NCBI GenBank assembly: GCA_006538405.1
Contig: BJKQ01000003.1
Location: 310,001 to 374,000 of the forward strand
Length of the DNA stretch: 64,000 nucleotides
Direction: 5' to 3'
DNA from: Hansfordia pulvinata
Lineage: Eukaryota; Ascomycota; Sordariomycetes; Xylariales
The translations under genes and the position numbers were made by a program. Below the pieces are notes generated by a model. The model was given only the letters and a program-made list of their open reading frames with translations. It made no database searches and had not been told where the DNA came from. This document shows positions 47,035-59,174 of the stretch, one piece after another (the stretch's first letter is position 1; the number at the start of each line of letters is the position of its first letter).

Positions 47035-50000
47035 CTACGCCTGCAGCGCCGCCTCCTCCCGGGCCGCGAAGCTCCCCTTCTTCCACGCGGCCGTGGGGTC
47101 GCCGCCGGCCCCGGCCCCGGCCCCGGTCCCGGTCCCGAGCTCGCCGCCGTCGTCTCCGCCTAGCTCCCCTCCCTCGACCCCCCACCCGCCGCCGCCGGGC
47201 GTCGTGATGATGATGCGGTCGCCGGGCTGCATGGGCGCGCTGTTCTTGCCGCCGAGGTTGACGATGCGTTCCTCCAGCTCTTCCCCTTGTTCGCTTCTTC
47301 TTCCAACCCCCTCCTCCTCCTTCTCCTTCACCACCACCACCCCCTTCCTCCTCCCTCCTCCTCGTCGCACCCAGACGTTCCGCCCCACGGCCCCGTCCCC
47401 GCCCCCCTCGAGCCCGTACGGCCGGTGCACGCGCCGCTCGCTGAGGATGGAGACCTGCACGGGGATCCGGAACTCAATGTCGCGCACCACGCCCTCCCCG
47501 CCCCTCCACCTGCCCGAGCCCCCGGACCCGTCCCTCCGCAGCCGGAACTCCCGCAGCACCACCGGGTACCGCCTCTCAAACACCTCCGGGTCCGTGATCC
47601 GCGTGTTGGTCATGTGCGTGTGCACCCCGCTGGCCCCGTGCCAGCCCGGCCCGGCCCCGGCCCCTCCCGCGATCGTCTCGTAGTACCCGAACCCGCGGAC
47701 GGGGGCGGCGGCGGCGGCGGCGCTCTCGCTCTTCTTCTGATCAGCTGCCGCCCCTGAGTTCCCCCCAAACCCAAAGGTCAGGTTGTTGCAGTCGCCCTGG
47801 GACGCGGCGCACGCCCGGAAGGCGCGCAGGATGACGTCGGTGACGCGCTGGCTGGTCAGCACGTTGCCGCCGACGACGGCGGCGCCGGGCGAAGGGGACA
47901 GCAGCGAGCGCGGGGGGATGCGGACCCGCACGGGCTTGAGGCAGCCCTGGTTCAGGGGTATGTCCTCGGACACGAGGCAGCGCAGGCAGTAGATGATGGC
48001 GCTGTACGTCACGGCCTCGGGCGCGTTGGTGTTGCCGTAGACCTCGGGCCCCGTGCCCGTAAAGTCGAACTCGGCCTCCCCGAGGTCCGGGTCGATGGAC
48101 ACGCGCAGCGCGATCGGCGTCCCGTCGTCCATGTGGTCCACGGCCGCCAGGTCCCGGCCCCGAAACCGCGCGTGCACGCCTCGCAGCAGCCGCCGCACGC
48201 ACTGCTCCGCGTTGTCCTGGATCGCCACCATGTACCGCCCCACGACCCGCTCGCCGTACTCGCGGATCAGGCCCTCGATCAGCGAGATGCCCTTCTGGTT
48301 CGCCGACACCTGCGCCCGCAGGTCGTTGAGGTTGTCCGCCAGGCACCGCGTCCCGCTGCAGCCGGGGCGCCGCGCCGGCTCCTCGTACAGCAGCCGCGCC
48401 ACCGTCGCCTCGTCGAACCGCCCCTCGCTGACCACCTTCTCGCTGCGGATCGCCGCCCCTTCCTCGAACAGCTCCCGCGAGTGCGGCGGCATGCTGCCCG
48501 CCGTGATGCCCCCAATGTCCGCGTGGTGCGCCCGCGATGCCGCGTAGAACAGGATTCGCTCCCCGGCCGCGTCGAACGCCGGCATCAGCAGCGTGATGTC
48601 CGGCAGGTGCGTGCCCCCGAACGACGGGTGGTTCGACATGATGACGTCCCCTTTCCGCAGCCGGCCTGACCACATCTGCGCCTGCGTCCGCACGCACGTC
48701 GACATGGACCCCAGGTGCACCGGCAGGTGCGGCGCGTTGGCCACCAGCCCGCCCCCCGCGTCGAAGATGGCGCACGAGAAGTCCAGCCGCTCCTTGACGT
48801 TGGTGCTGACGCTCGTCTTTTGCAGCGCCCGCCCCATCTGCTCCGCGATCGCCATGAACCGGTGTCCGAAGATGCTGAGCATGATGGGGTCGATCTCCGC
48901 GTCGTCGTCGTCGTCGTCGTCGTCGTCATCATCGTCGTCGGCCTTGTTCGCCTGCTTGTCGCCCTTCTCGTCTTGCGGCTTGTTGTTCGAAGGGCTGGGC
49001 TTCGTAGCAGTAGTAGTACTATCCGTAGACATGTCAGCGGCCAGTCCACACTCGATCAGGAATAAGTAAGGGATTGACACTCGACCAGAGAAATAGGGGG
49101 CAACTCCAAAGCCCCCAGGGTAAGATAGGGAGAGGGGGCACGACACGACACGACAGGACAGAGAACACAATAGAACAAGAGGCGCGCCAAAACTCACCTC
49201 TCCTCGCGCTCCAGCTCAATCAGCACGTGCGTCTCGAGCACCAGCGCCCGCGCCCGCGGCGTCACCACAATGGTCTGCGTGCCGTCCGCCAGCACCGCCG
49301 GGCCCGCCACCCGCTCCCCGGCCCGCAGCTCCGACAGCCGGTACACGGGCGTGTCCGGCACGCGGCCGCCCCGGTGGTCGCCGCCGCCAAAGTAGACGCT
49401 GCGCCGGGCGTGCGCGCGCGACGAACTCGATCCCGATCCCGATCCCGAGTCCGAGTCGGGTTCAACTATGTCGGTGATGCCGCCCCCGGGCATCCGCTCC
49501 AGCTCGGCCAGCTGCTCGTCCACCGTCCGGTCGCGCCGGCGCGCGCTCCGGCCCGTGCCCCGGACCCGGACGTCGTCCACGATGATGTCGCGGTCGTCGA
49601 GCGTGAAGCCGAACTCGTACGCGTGGTGGCGCACAAACGCCCGCCCGAAGCCGTCCCAGCCGCTTTCTTCGTCGTCGTCGTTGTCGTCCTTCTCCGCGGC
49701 CGTCTTGTCAGTCTCCTCTTCTCCAGCACCACCCTCCTTCTTGGGCCGCACAATCATCAGCGCGGACTCGGTGCCCCGGTACCGCATGTTGAGGTACTCG
49801 TCAAAGACCATGTCCCGGTCGCCGAAGCCCTGCGCCCGCAACGCCTCCCGCGACCGCTCCCGCAGGCGCTCCATCTTGCCGCGCAGGCGGGCCACGACGT
49901 CGTCGTCCGCGTCGCCGTTCCCACCAGAAGCAGCAGCAGCAACAGCAGCATCACCACCACCACCGCCGCTACTCCCAGTGCTCCACACGGCGGACTCGGG

Positions 50001-51885
50001 CTCCTGCTGCTCGTCCACCACGTCGGCCAGCGCCATCCCGTACGCCGACAGCACCGACGAGTACCGGTGGACCAGCGTCTGCCGGATCCCCAGCGCCGCC
50101 GCGATGGCCACCGCGTGCTGGCCCCCCGCGCCCCCGAACGTGGCCAGCCGGTGGCGGGACGAGTCGTGGCCCTTGGCCTCGGTGATGGACCGGATCGGCC
50201 GCGTCATGGCCTCGTTGGCCACCGTCAGGAACCCGTGCGCCACCTCGTCCACCGTCATGTCCCTGAAATGCTCGCCGCCGCTGCTGCTGCTGTTGTGATG
50301 GCTCTGCTCGTCGTGCTTCCGCCGCCGCTCCTCGTTGACCTGGTCCGCCAGCTCCTGCAGCACCCTCCGGCTGGCCTCCGGGTCCAAGCCCTCGTCCTCC
50401 CCCCTGCCGAAGATCTTGGGGAAGAAGTCGGGCAGCAGCCGGCCGAGGTGCAGGTTGGCGTCGGTGACGGTGGCGGGCCCCCCCTTGCGGTAGCACGCGG
50501 GGCCCGGGTGCGCGCCGGCCGACTCGGGGCCGACGGCGAACAGGCCGTTGCGGAAGAACAGCCGGCTCCCCCCTCCCGCCGCCACCGTGTTGATGTCCAG
50601 CTGCGGGCTCTGCACCGTCACGCCCGCCGTCGTCGTCTCGAACACGTGCTCGTACCGCCCCTCCGCCCCGAACCGCGACACGTCCGTGCTCGTCCCGCCC
50701 ATGTCGAACCCGATCACGGGGATCCGCGTCCCCGCGTCCCAGCTCGTCATCGCGTACCCCACGACGCCCCCCGCGGGGCCCGACAGGATCGCCTTCAGCC
50801 CCGTGAACTTGTCCACGTCCACCAGCCCGCCGTCGCTCTGCATGAACTCGCACCGAGCCGCCCGCGTCTGCCCCTGCGTCCCCCCCGCCGCCGTCACAGC
50901 ACCCTCCGCTTCTTCTTCTTCCCCCTCCCGCATCACGCTCTTGGACCCCAGCCCCCCGACGAACCCCGCCTGGAACCCGTCAATGTACTTGCGTATGGCC
51001 GGGGTGAGGTACGCGTCCGCGCACACCGACGTCGCCCGCGGAACCAGCTTGATCATCGGCATGAGCTCGTGGCTGAGGCTGACGTGGGAGAAGAGGCCCA
51101 GCTCCCGCGCCACCCGCCCGACCAGCGCCTCGTGCGCCGGGAACGTGTACCCGTGCATCAGGCACACGGCGATGCTGCGGATCCCCTTGGCCGCGACCGC
51201 CCGCAGCTGCTCCCGCACGCGCCCCTCGTCCGGCCGCCGGAGCACCCGCACCGTCTCCCCGACAGGCCCGTGACCAGCTCCTCCCCCTCCCCCTCCTCCT
51301 CCTCGCCACCTCCAACCTGGGCGGCGGCGGCGGCCGGGGTGACGGTCCGCTCCGGATCCTCGGCGTAGTCCTCCAGCGTGACCCGCTCGTCGACCTCCAC
51401 GACCTCGGTGTACAGCACGTCGGGCTTGCGGATCGCCAGGTCGAAGATCCGCGGCCGGCTCTGGTTGCCAATCTCCAGGCAGTCCCCGAACCCCCGGCTG
51501 ACCACCAGCGCCACCCGCTCCCCCTTGCGCTCCAGGAGCGCGTTCGTCGCCACCGTCGTCCCCATCCGGATGCTCTCAATCCGCGACGTATCCAACGGCT
51601 CGCCCCTCGCCGGGCCGCCCTCCCCGGCCCCGGTCCCGGCACCGGCCCCGGCCGCCGAGAAGTGGCACAGGATCCGCCGGATCCCTCCAGCGGCGCGTCC
51701 GCGTAGTTGGCCGGGTCCTCCGACAGCAGCTTGATCACCACGTCCTCGTCCCCCAGCGTCCCCACGCAGTCCGTGAACGTCCCGCCCCGGTCGATCGCGA
51801 TCCGTATCCCCCCTCCTCCGCCGCGCCCGTCTCGCGGCGCGGCGGCTGCCCCCACCGTCTTGACTGCCCCGATCTCGGAACTCAT
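47035..51885 (-). CDS. 5-oxoprolinase (HyuA + HyuB), two exons, two apparent 1-nt deletions
   Basis: It hydrolyses 5-oxo-L-proline to glutamate with ATP in the glutathione cycle. Exon 1 (51885-49198) holds the hydantoinase-A half: [16 protein letters not shown] near the start, [56 protein letters not shown], then [39 protein letters not shown] and [16 protein letters not shown]. Exon 2 (49018-47035) holds the hydantoinase-B half: [56 protein letters not shown] and [15 protein letters not shown]. The intron is 179 bp (49019-49197), donor GTGAGT. The frame breaks at about 51680-51690 (after DAPLEG) and at about 51265-51275 (after VTGLSG). Adding one G at each restores the family sequence, giving about 1557 residues, longer than the usual ~1290 because of low-complexity inserts (a 13-Asp run, Gly/Glu runs). 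Confidence 0.92.
48902..48944. repeat. (GTC)n triplet repeat encoding poly-Asp in 5-oxoprolinase
   Basis: It encodes about 13 Asp on the reverse strand, at the linker just before the [10 protein letters not shown] start of the HyuB domain. Confidence 0.9.
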
Positions 51886-52763
51886 GTTCCCGCCCGCTTG
51901 GTTTGCGTGGTGGTGGAAAGCGGGGTTGTCAGGTGGGTGTTCGTTGTTGATTATTGATGCTGAAGACTGAAGATGCAGACGCAGAGTTCTCAGTCAATGG
52001 AGTGGATGTATATGTCGCATGAAAGTGGCTGCGAACCGTAAATGCCCGAGTGGTTGCGTAGGCCGGAATTTAGAAGGAAGGAAAAAGGCGACCAGGGCAA
52101 CCAGGCAAAAAGAAAGACCCGACACACTGGCCCGCGCCGAACACGCCCGCCGATGCTCGTCCGGTCGATAAGCTAAAGGCCCGACCCATGCGGGGGTCAA
52201 TCGCGGGGCCACGGTGACGCAACAGTAATGGGCCGCCGCGCCACTTGGCCGATTGATTCCTAAGCACCCATGAATCAGTCGCATGATCGTCCAGCCCGGC
52301 AAGCAAAAGTCAAGTGCCGCTCGGATCACCACCCGCTCGCCCTTCCTCTCGAATTGTCGGTTTCGCCCTTGTCATAAGATGCGCATGGCTTCTTCGTTAT
52401 GTCGTTTGATTAACCGCCGCTGGCGGCGTAGGTAGTAGGTACGGTATTAATTATAGTGTTTGAACCCTGGAATCTCTGCCGCAGAGCGTGCCGACGACGA
52501 AAGCACTGCTCGTCTCGGCTCGCCCCCATGCAATATTGAAGCAAATGCCGCGACCCGGTAAATGCGGTCTATCATTTTCGGCCCCGTCTTGCCCCTTCGT
52601 ATAGCCGTCGTCGTGATGATTCGTCAAAGCTCCCCAGAAACAGAAACAGACAAACTCCCTACACGTACAAGATCACCGCCGCTAGCAAATGCGCCCCTCG
52701 TAGTCGTCGTCGTCGTCTTCGCCGTCGTCTTTGAATCGGATTCCTCATATTCCCCTGCGCCAA
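51886..52763. other. Intergenic: 5-oxoprolinase promoter and 3' region of the PXA/PX gene
   Basis: About 880 bp separate the two minus-strand genes. Nothing coding is recognised. Small CGTCGT triplet runs lie at about 52700-52730. Confidence 0.5.
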
Positions 52764-55700
52764 TTAATGCGTGATGACTCTGATGGCCTGCAACAGAAGA
52801 CCAAAGAACAATCCACGCGAGATCTCCTCGATCTGCAGGCAGTCGAAAATGCGCCCCAAAGCCTCGCTGGTCGCCGACTGCCCCATGATCCCCATCAGGG
52901 CCGTCGGAACGCTGCTCTGGATGAAGAGCTTCCTGGCCTTCACCCGCAGCTCCTCCTTTTCATCCGCCGTCATCTCAGCCGGCCACTCGGCCTTTTCCTC
53001 TTCTGTGGGCAGGGCGTTTTCCCGCAGCTTCGTGATGTGGGCGGCGATCCCATCGTCCGTCAGATTGGAGTCGAGCAGGGAGCTCTGGATCAGAGACTGG
53101 ATCGACAAGAGTGATGGGTTTCCGGGCCGCAGCAAATACGACTTGGCGGCCGTCAGAAGCGTTCTCCGGATGTTCCATGCCGAGGACAATGTGTACAGCT
53201 CATTGATAACAGCGAACAGCAGCTCCACGGCGACCCGGGTCTCTTGCTCAGCCAGCGGGGGGTGGTGCTTGACACGGCGTTTGGTCGTGCTGGTGGACTG
53301 CGGCGGCTTCTCGAGAGGGGTTGCTGCAGGCGACCGGGTCGGGGAGTTGAAATAACCGTTGTTAGCCACGGATGACGGGGACAGAAGCCGCCCGTCCATG
53401 CTGTGCCGCGTTGGTGGGGCCTCGTAATCGTCAGTCATCTCGGTCGGTGGCGGAGGCAGCCTCAAACCGGTCAGACTGGTCTCTGAAGGCGAGCGCATGG
53501 GCGAGCGCTTGGCTGCCATACTCGATGCTCGGCTGTGGGCTAGGCTGCTGGTGCCGCTGATCGACTTGCGATCCCACCGGTCGGCGCGGGACGGCTGGAG
53601 CGCCTCTTGATCCATCTCCATCTGGTAGCTGGGGCTTCGATCCATGAGGGGCATCTTGCCCGGTTGCACGGATATGATGGATGATCTCTGGCTGTCGACG
53701 CTGTCTCTCGACCTGGAACCGTTCAGCGGGGAATTTCCGGCCTCCATGCGCGGCATAGACGGCATGGAGAGCGGACGCCCAGTACTCGTGGTGGTTGGCG
53801 CGGGCTGTGGGGCGGGCTCCTGCTCGGGGATGGAGGTCTCGTGGATAGACGAGTTGGTGGACTTCCTGGGACCCAGGCCGATTGTGTTGAAGACACCAGT
53901 GACACCGCCAACCACCACTTTGCCACTGTCCAGGGCACCTTTCGGGGCGTTTTGGATCGCGCCCAGCATCCCCTTGCCCACCGACTCGAAAGAGAAACCG
54001 CGGTTTGCAGCCCTGGCGTCCTGAGCCTTATCGAGGAAACGCTTCAAGGCTTCAGACTCGGCAAGTGGTCTTTCGGCACAGGCAGTCCGCATGTATCGCT
54101 CCATCTCCCCACGAAGAGAGGATCTGTGGTGAATCTTCCAGCTCGGGAAAGTGCCGAAGGCTTCCAAGAAGGCGGTCGATCCCGAGATGGTCGCAAGGCG
54201 GCGCAAACTTTCATGCAAAGCCTCGAATTGGGGATACGACTTCATCACCATCCAGCCCGGATGATGGGTGGCCGCCGGCTCGATCTGGATCAGATACTCC
54301 CAGGTGGGTTTGCTGCGCAACTGCATCTTGTCGTTGCCCGTGTCGTCGTGGATGGTGATGGAGGCGTCGTGCAGTGTCAGAGGCGGGGCTTGCTTGCGTG
54401 TGATAGTAGCATTGGGGTCGACATCGCTGGGTGAGTCTTCTTGACCGACAGGCAGTCCAAGCTGATCGAAGCTCGTGAAAAGGGACGGGTGGTCTTTTTT
54501 CTGAGGCGGAGACGAGCTTTGGCTGGATAGATCGGTGGTGGATCGCGACGTGACAGGGGAAGGCAACATCCCGTCCTTGATGGAGCTGTCCATTGACGGG
54601 CCACGGGAAGGGGCGCTGATGTCCAGCGAGGCACCGTTGTCTCGCTCGGAGATGGTTCCGTTCGGGTGCTGCTCCATCTTTGTCTCGAGCTCTTTGGCCT
54701 TCTCCTCGAGAGCGCGGTGCAGCTCGGTTGAAGCTTTCTTATGTGGCTGGGACGCGCTCTCCGACGAGCCTCGCTTCTTGTCGGCCTCGGCAATCATTTC
54801 GTTCAACTTCTTCATTTCTTCCATGGCACGCTCCATCTCCTCGTCGGCTTTGGAGAGTTTCTTCTTGTGGGTGTGAGTTGAGTCCTTGCGGCGGGCGCGG
54901 TCAGTCTCGTACGAGTTTCGACTGCCACGTGAGAGGCCGATGTTGCCGACGTTGCCGTCAATGTCGCTGAAAGCCTTCTGGTTTTCGATCGCCTCGTCGA
55001 TAGCCTGGGACAAGTCGGTCTCTCCCGACTCAAGCAGGTATACGATCCAGCCATTGATCCATTCCGGTTTGGAGCATGTCTGCAGAGTGCCTTCAAGAAC
55101 AATGGTGGACAGAATCTCCTTGAGAAAGAGCCGAGCGGGATCGCAGTCGTGGGCAGGCTTGTCGAGGAAGTCGAGAAGATCCTCAGCGACCATCTTGAAT
55201 TTCGCGGCTTGCTGACGCTGGTTAAGCAGATTTGCGAGCGGGGAGTCTTCCTTGCCAGCAAGATAGTTGTATATAACTTCGGCGGCCGGCGCATCGGTTG
55301 AGGGCGCGTAGGCGTAGGCGGCGGACATCTGGGAGATGAAGACAATGACGATGGAGCAAGAGTGCGTGACAAAGTCGACAAAGGCATCAGCAGGACGCTT
55401 GCGCGCCATCTGGTTAGATATGGACAGCAGAAACGATGTCAAGACGCGGCGACATGCCAGAGGGAAGGACCTGTCGGAGGGCACGATAGGGGCGTACCAC
55501 CAGTCGACGTAGTCACGAACGACGGCGTCGACCATGGCGGAGAGGGCGTTGCGCGTGTCGGGCTGGAAATCGTCGAAACTGCGGGCGAGGGCGTCCGCCT
55601 CATTGGCCTCGTCATCTTCGGTAGACCGCGCCGCGACAGAGGAGCTGCGCAGGTCCAGAAGCCGCTCGAGGTAGTGGGTACCATCATCACTGGGAGCACG

Positions 55701-56171
55701 CGACAGCTCGGGGTGGCGCGATTCCCAGGCTGAGAAAAGAAGGACACCCGCGAAAGCGCCGATGAGCAAGAGGCCTACCTGGCCCAGGATAAAGTATGTG
55801 ACAGCAGAGAGTCCCGCGGCGATTGCGCTGAGGGCACCCGGTGTCGCTGTGGACAAGAACTGAAGGACTTTGGTGACAAGATCTTCGGTCTGAGCTGCCG
55901 CAGGCGAACTGGACAGAGGTGGGGAGGGAGCCAGATCTACGCGGGTCGCAGCGGGCGGCGCAGAGGTAGCGGGAGGTTTGGCAGATGCGGTTGTCGTCGC
56001 GTCGGCAGGGGCCGGGGTGGCAGAAGGGGAAGGGCTGGATCTGGGACTGGGACTCGCGTTGGATCTTAGTCTGGGCGTGTCTTCGAGGCTTTGGCGCGAT
56101 GTGGTTGCAGCGGCGTCCGTATGAGCCGGCAAAGGGTCGCCGAGGGCGTCGATTGAGTTTGGGGAGGCCAT
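52764..56171 (-). CDS. Membrane-anchored PXA - PX - nexin-C domain protein (sorting nexin / Mdm1-like)
   Basis: A single exon encodes 1135 residues. Order: a Ser/Pro/Ala-rich disordered N-terminus (1-95), a hydrophobic hairpin (about 108-148: GLSAVTYFILGQVGLLLIGA then FAGVLLFSAW), a PXA domain (about 205-390, with VVRDYVDWWYAPI and WINGWIVYLLESGE), a Lys/Glu-rich coiled coil (about 440-505), a PX domain (about 600-717; YPQFEALHESLRRLA, FPSWK and RGEMERYM fit the phosphoinositide-binding fold) and a C-terminal nexin-C domain (about 980-1110; LLFAVINELYTLSSAWNIRR, then LSIQSLIQSSLLD). This matches the Mdm1/SNX13-14-type layout, except that I see no clear RGS domain between PXA and PX. Such proteins sit in the ER and tether it to vacuole or lipid droplets; that role is inferred from the family. 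Confidence 0.88.
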   Translation of the reverse strand: MASPNSIDALGDPLPAHTDAAATTSRQSLEDTPRLRSNASPSPRSSPSPSATPAPADATTTASAKPPATSAPPAATRVDLAPSPPLSSSPAAAQTEDLVTKVLQFLSTATPGALSAIAAGLSAVTYFILGQVGLLLIGAFAGVLLFSAWESRHPELSRAPSDDGTHYLERLLDLRSSSVAARSTEDDEANEADALARSFDDFQPDTRNALSAMVDAVVRDYVDWWYAPIVPSDRSFPLACRRVLTSFLLSISNQMARKRPADAFVDFVTHSCSIVIVFISQMSAAYAYAPSTDAPAAEVIYNYLAGKEDSPLANLLNQRQQAAKFKMVAEDLLDFLDKPAHDCDPARLFLKEILSTIVLEGTLQTCSKPEWINGWIVYLLESGETDLSQAIDEAIENQKAFSDIDGNVGNIGLSRGSRNSYETDRARRKDSTHTHKKKLSKADEEMERAMEEMKKLNEMIAEADKKRGSSESASQPHKKASTELHRALEEKAKELETKMEQHPNGTISERDNGASLDISAPSRGPSMDSSIKDGMLPSPVTSRSTTDLSSQSSSPPQKKDHPSLFTSFDQLGLPVGQEDSPSDVDPNATITRKQAPPLTLHDASITIHDDTGNDKMQLRSKPTWEYLIQIEPAATHHPGWMVMKSYPQFEALHESLRRLATISGSTAFLEAFGTFPSWKIHHRSSLRGEMERYMRTACAERPLAESEALKRFLDKAQDARAANRGFSFESVGKGMLGAIQNAPKGALDSGKVVVGGVTGVFNTIGLGPRKSTNSSIHETSIPEQEPAPQPAPTTTSTGRPLSMPSMPRMEAGNSPLNGSRSRDSVDSQRSSIISVQPGKMPLMDRSPSYQMEMDQEALQPSRADRWDRKSISGTSSLAHSRASSMAAKRSPMRSPSETSLTGLRLPPPPTEMTDDYEAPPTRHSMDGRLLSPSSVANNGYFNSPTRSPAATPLEKPPQSTSTTKRRVKHHPPLAEQETRVAVELLFAVINELYTLSSAWNIRRTLLTAAKSYLLRPGNPSLLSIQSLIQSSLLDSNLTDDGIAAHITKLRENALPTEEEKAEWPAEMTADEKEELRVKARKLFIQSSVPTALMGIMGQSATSEALGRIFDCLQIEEISRGLFFGLLLQAIRVITH

Positions 56172-59100
56172 GTCGGGTGGCGCGAGTGGAGAGGCGCTCG
56201 TAGTCGCAGAACAGGTGAAGGAGAGGATTACGGGCGGACGAGCAAGCGCCGGATGACCATCACGGTGTCAAGGGAATGGTGACAGCCGGGGACGCCGGAG
56301 AACGGGGATGGAATGGGGATGCGGCGGTGGCGGTCCGGAAGCGGGTGCAGGTGCAAGGTCGACTGCAGTCGTGTTGGGCGCCCGGGCGGGTGGTGCTGTG
56401 TCGAGTCGAGTCAAGTCGTGTCGCAGACGGCGGGATGGTGAAAGTGGCTGTCGGTCGGGGCGAGGAGAGGAGCGAGTGACAGAGACAGAGACAGAAACAG
56501 AGGAGAGAACCGAAGCTGGTGGAGTCGGAAGTCGGGTGGGTGGATGAAAGGAAGGATGGGGAAGTCTGCGGTACACTGGCTGAAAGTCGAGGTTGGGGTC
56601 GATATCGATGTTTCTTCGGTCGGCCGTTTAGACAGTAGAGGGAAGCGACGGCCCCGAGGTTCATGGGCGGCCACAGGGGAAGGTGCGGAATGCAGGAGCG
56701 ACGGTACCTGACGAGATGGACGTGACTTGACGACTGGAGTATACGATCCCAGGTACGAGTCCGGTACTGGCGCAGACACTTCCAACGCCACTGCACAGGG
56801 CTGATGACAGGCTTCCAATTGCCCGTCACAACGTTGAGTTAGGTACATGCGGGACCTCGACTTCGACTGACACTGGCACGGACGAACAGACGCTCCAGAT
56901 CCGCTCTCGGCCAGGACAGAAAACAGGGCTGCTGCTATTCTTAGGCGTTGTGGTAAAGTGTGTAATCTCAATCACATGGATGTGGGCTGCGCGCAAGCAC
57001 AGGCCGGCTTGATCGAGCGCAAGCACTGCACGAGTACGTTTGTCGTGGCATCAACGGGCAGACATCAGATGAAACGCAGGCAGAGCGCAGTGCCCGGGGC
57101 GAGGCTGTGCAGCGTCGGAGCAGTGGGATGTGCTTCGGAATGAGTGTCGTGGTGTTTCGGCGCCGCGTCGGGCGTGGGACTTTTGCGCTTCTTCCCCCTT
57201 ACGCGTATTCCGGGCTCTCGGCGAGTTCACATCAGGTACTCTCCTGTCCCTCCTCCATTCCTCCGAAGTGGTCACCAACCATCCCCAGTCTGCCCATCTA
57301 CATCTATCTACGAGTACTGCCCTCAGGGTTTCGCATTTGTCTGCCAGTCAGGCCATGCCACTCCAGTCGTCGGCCCCTGTCCTCGCGAAGCCTCGCCTTG
57401 CAGCAGACCCGTTCGTCACCATCAACGCCGATACTCGAAAAAGGGGGAGGTCCCGTCCCGCCCAACGTGCTAATAAGCAGCCGCCGACGAAACATGCTGG
57501 ATGCCTCTCCCCAACCCAACTTAAGCCGCATGGTCATTAGCGGGTGATTAGCCCGTAGGCGGTTAGCCTGCCTGCCAGCTTGATTTTGCCTGATTACCAC
57601 ATCGCCAAGTAGCCTGCTGCCCGCCCATCATCCAATTTGCCGGCCTGTCCAACAGGGCAGGATCTGCCAGCAGCCCGCCCGGCTTGCGCGGGCCCTCCCA
57701 GTCGGCGCGGCGATGGCTGGAGACGGCGCCGGGGTCAGAGGCCCACCCGGCCCGCTCTTTATCCAACCCTCCCTGCTCCCCGCGTGCCTGGAGCCAGTCC
57801 AGAGCTCCAGCAGCAGCAGCAGCCGCAGCAGTCCTCTCGTATCTGTCTCTGTGTGAATTGTCGGTTGGGGAGGTGAGGGCCGGGGGGGCAAGGGGTCTGA
57901 TTAGGCCTGGCTCGGAGGAAACCGCACGAGTGCCGCCTCACCTCCCATATCCGAGTCCATGAGAGCTGGCGCCCTCCCAGGTTTGGACTTCATGACTACA
58001 AGTCTGCGTACCTAATACTCGTAGCTCCGTCCTCTCCATTGGTCAATTTTTCTTGGGCTGTTATCGCATGTTGTCCACGGAATTTGTCGAGTCGGCCGTC
58101 ATGCAAGACTGACCAAGTGACTCCTGTGCACTCGCAGCAGGCACATCTTCACCAGCATGAGCTTGCGAGCACTCGTACGTTTTTCGTCTCTCGAGACAGC
58201 CAGCAGAAGCGTCGTCTGTTATTTCCCAATCAAACAGTAAGTGGACGCCCAGGCAACTTGGGCTCAACAAGCTCAGTTGTGAGGGTATATCAAATCCAAC
58301 CCTGACCATAGAAGCCAGCATTCTGGCTCTGCCACTCGGAGATATTCGACTAGCCCGTCCGCCTCCTCGGCTGCCGGTCTCCCCCCGTCAGCCATTCGCT
58401 GTCTTGCTTGACGGCCGTGGTCCAGATGGCGTTCCTGTCTTTCAGGGGAATGTCTAAGACCCGTGGGCAATCCCAAGCCGTGTGACCGCATTCCAGCGTT
58501 TCGAGCGGATTACGCGTAAGGTAGGAGGTACCTGACTTACTCGTGGCGCACTGTACGGTACGAGACGCATCTCTAAGCTCGTATATGGGGTACGAGTCGT
58601 GAAGCAGGTTCGAGCACGAACAGGCATTGACGCGTCAGCTGCACCGTTAATTGAAAACGCGTCTCGATCCACGGTTCGCGGTTGAATGACGCGCCGAGCA
58701 TTCCACCCACCACCCACACGGCGGACAGAGAAACGGTTTACAATAAACCGTACTTGTAGCTCATGGTACTGCACGCTGCACGTAGGTTACCATTTGGGAT
58801 TTGCAACTATGGATGGCCATCCAATTGAGCGCCAACGGTGGCAATCCCGTAATCAAATACCACCCGCCCAAATGTACGAGTAAACGCTTTAGGTACACGT
58901 CTCGCCCCCCAAAACCGTAGCAAAGTGACCTCATCCCGACCCGCGCGCTGAGTGGACGGACCGAGCTCGACGCGCCGAGGGGTCAACCAACGCAGCTCGC
59001 CGGCTCTGTCATCACTGTTCCAAACCCCTAAAGACACCTCCAGGGGGAACCATCGCAGCCAGCTAACCAGACCCTCTCCCATCAAGCACCTTGACATATA

Positions 59101-59174
59101 TCCTTCCCTCTCCGACCAACCCGAACCCGCACACCCGGACACCCAGCTCGACTCAGACGACTCTTTTTCCCGCC
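56172..59174. other. Divergent intergenic region between PXA/PX gene and sub1
   Basis: About 3 kb shared upstream of two divergent genes. The first 800 bp are a purine/pyrimidine-biased leader-like stretch. Several ACTCGTA/TACGAGT words occur (near 56754, 57310, 58017, 58577, 58875). No protein-like frame was recognised. Confidence 0.5.

Noticed and set aside
49074..51368. 764-codon forward frame opposite 5-oxoprolinase
   Set aside because: Antisense shadow of a high-GC gene; Arg/Pro/His-rich with no motif.
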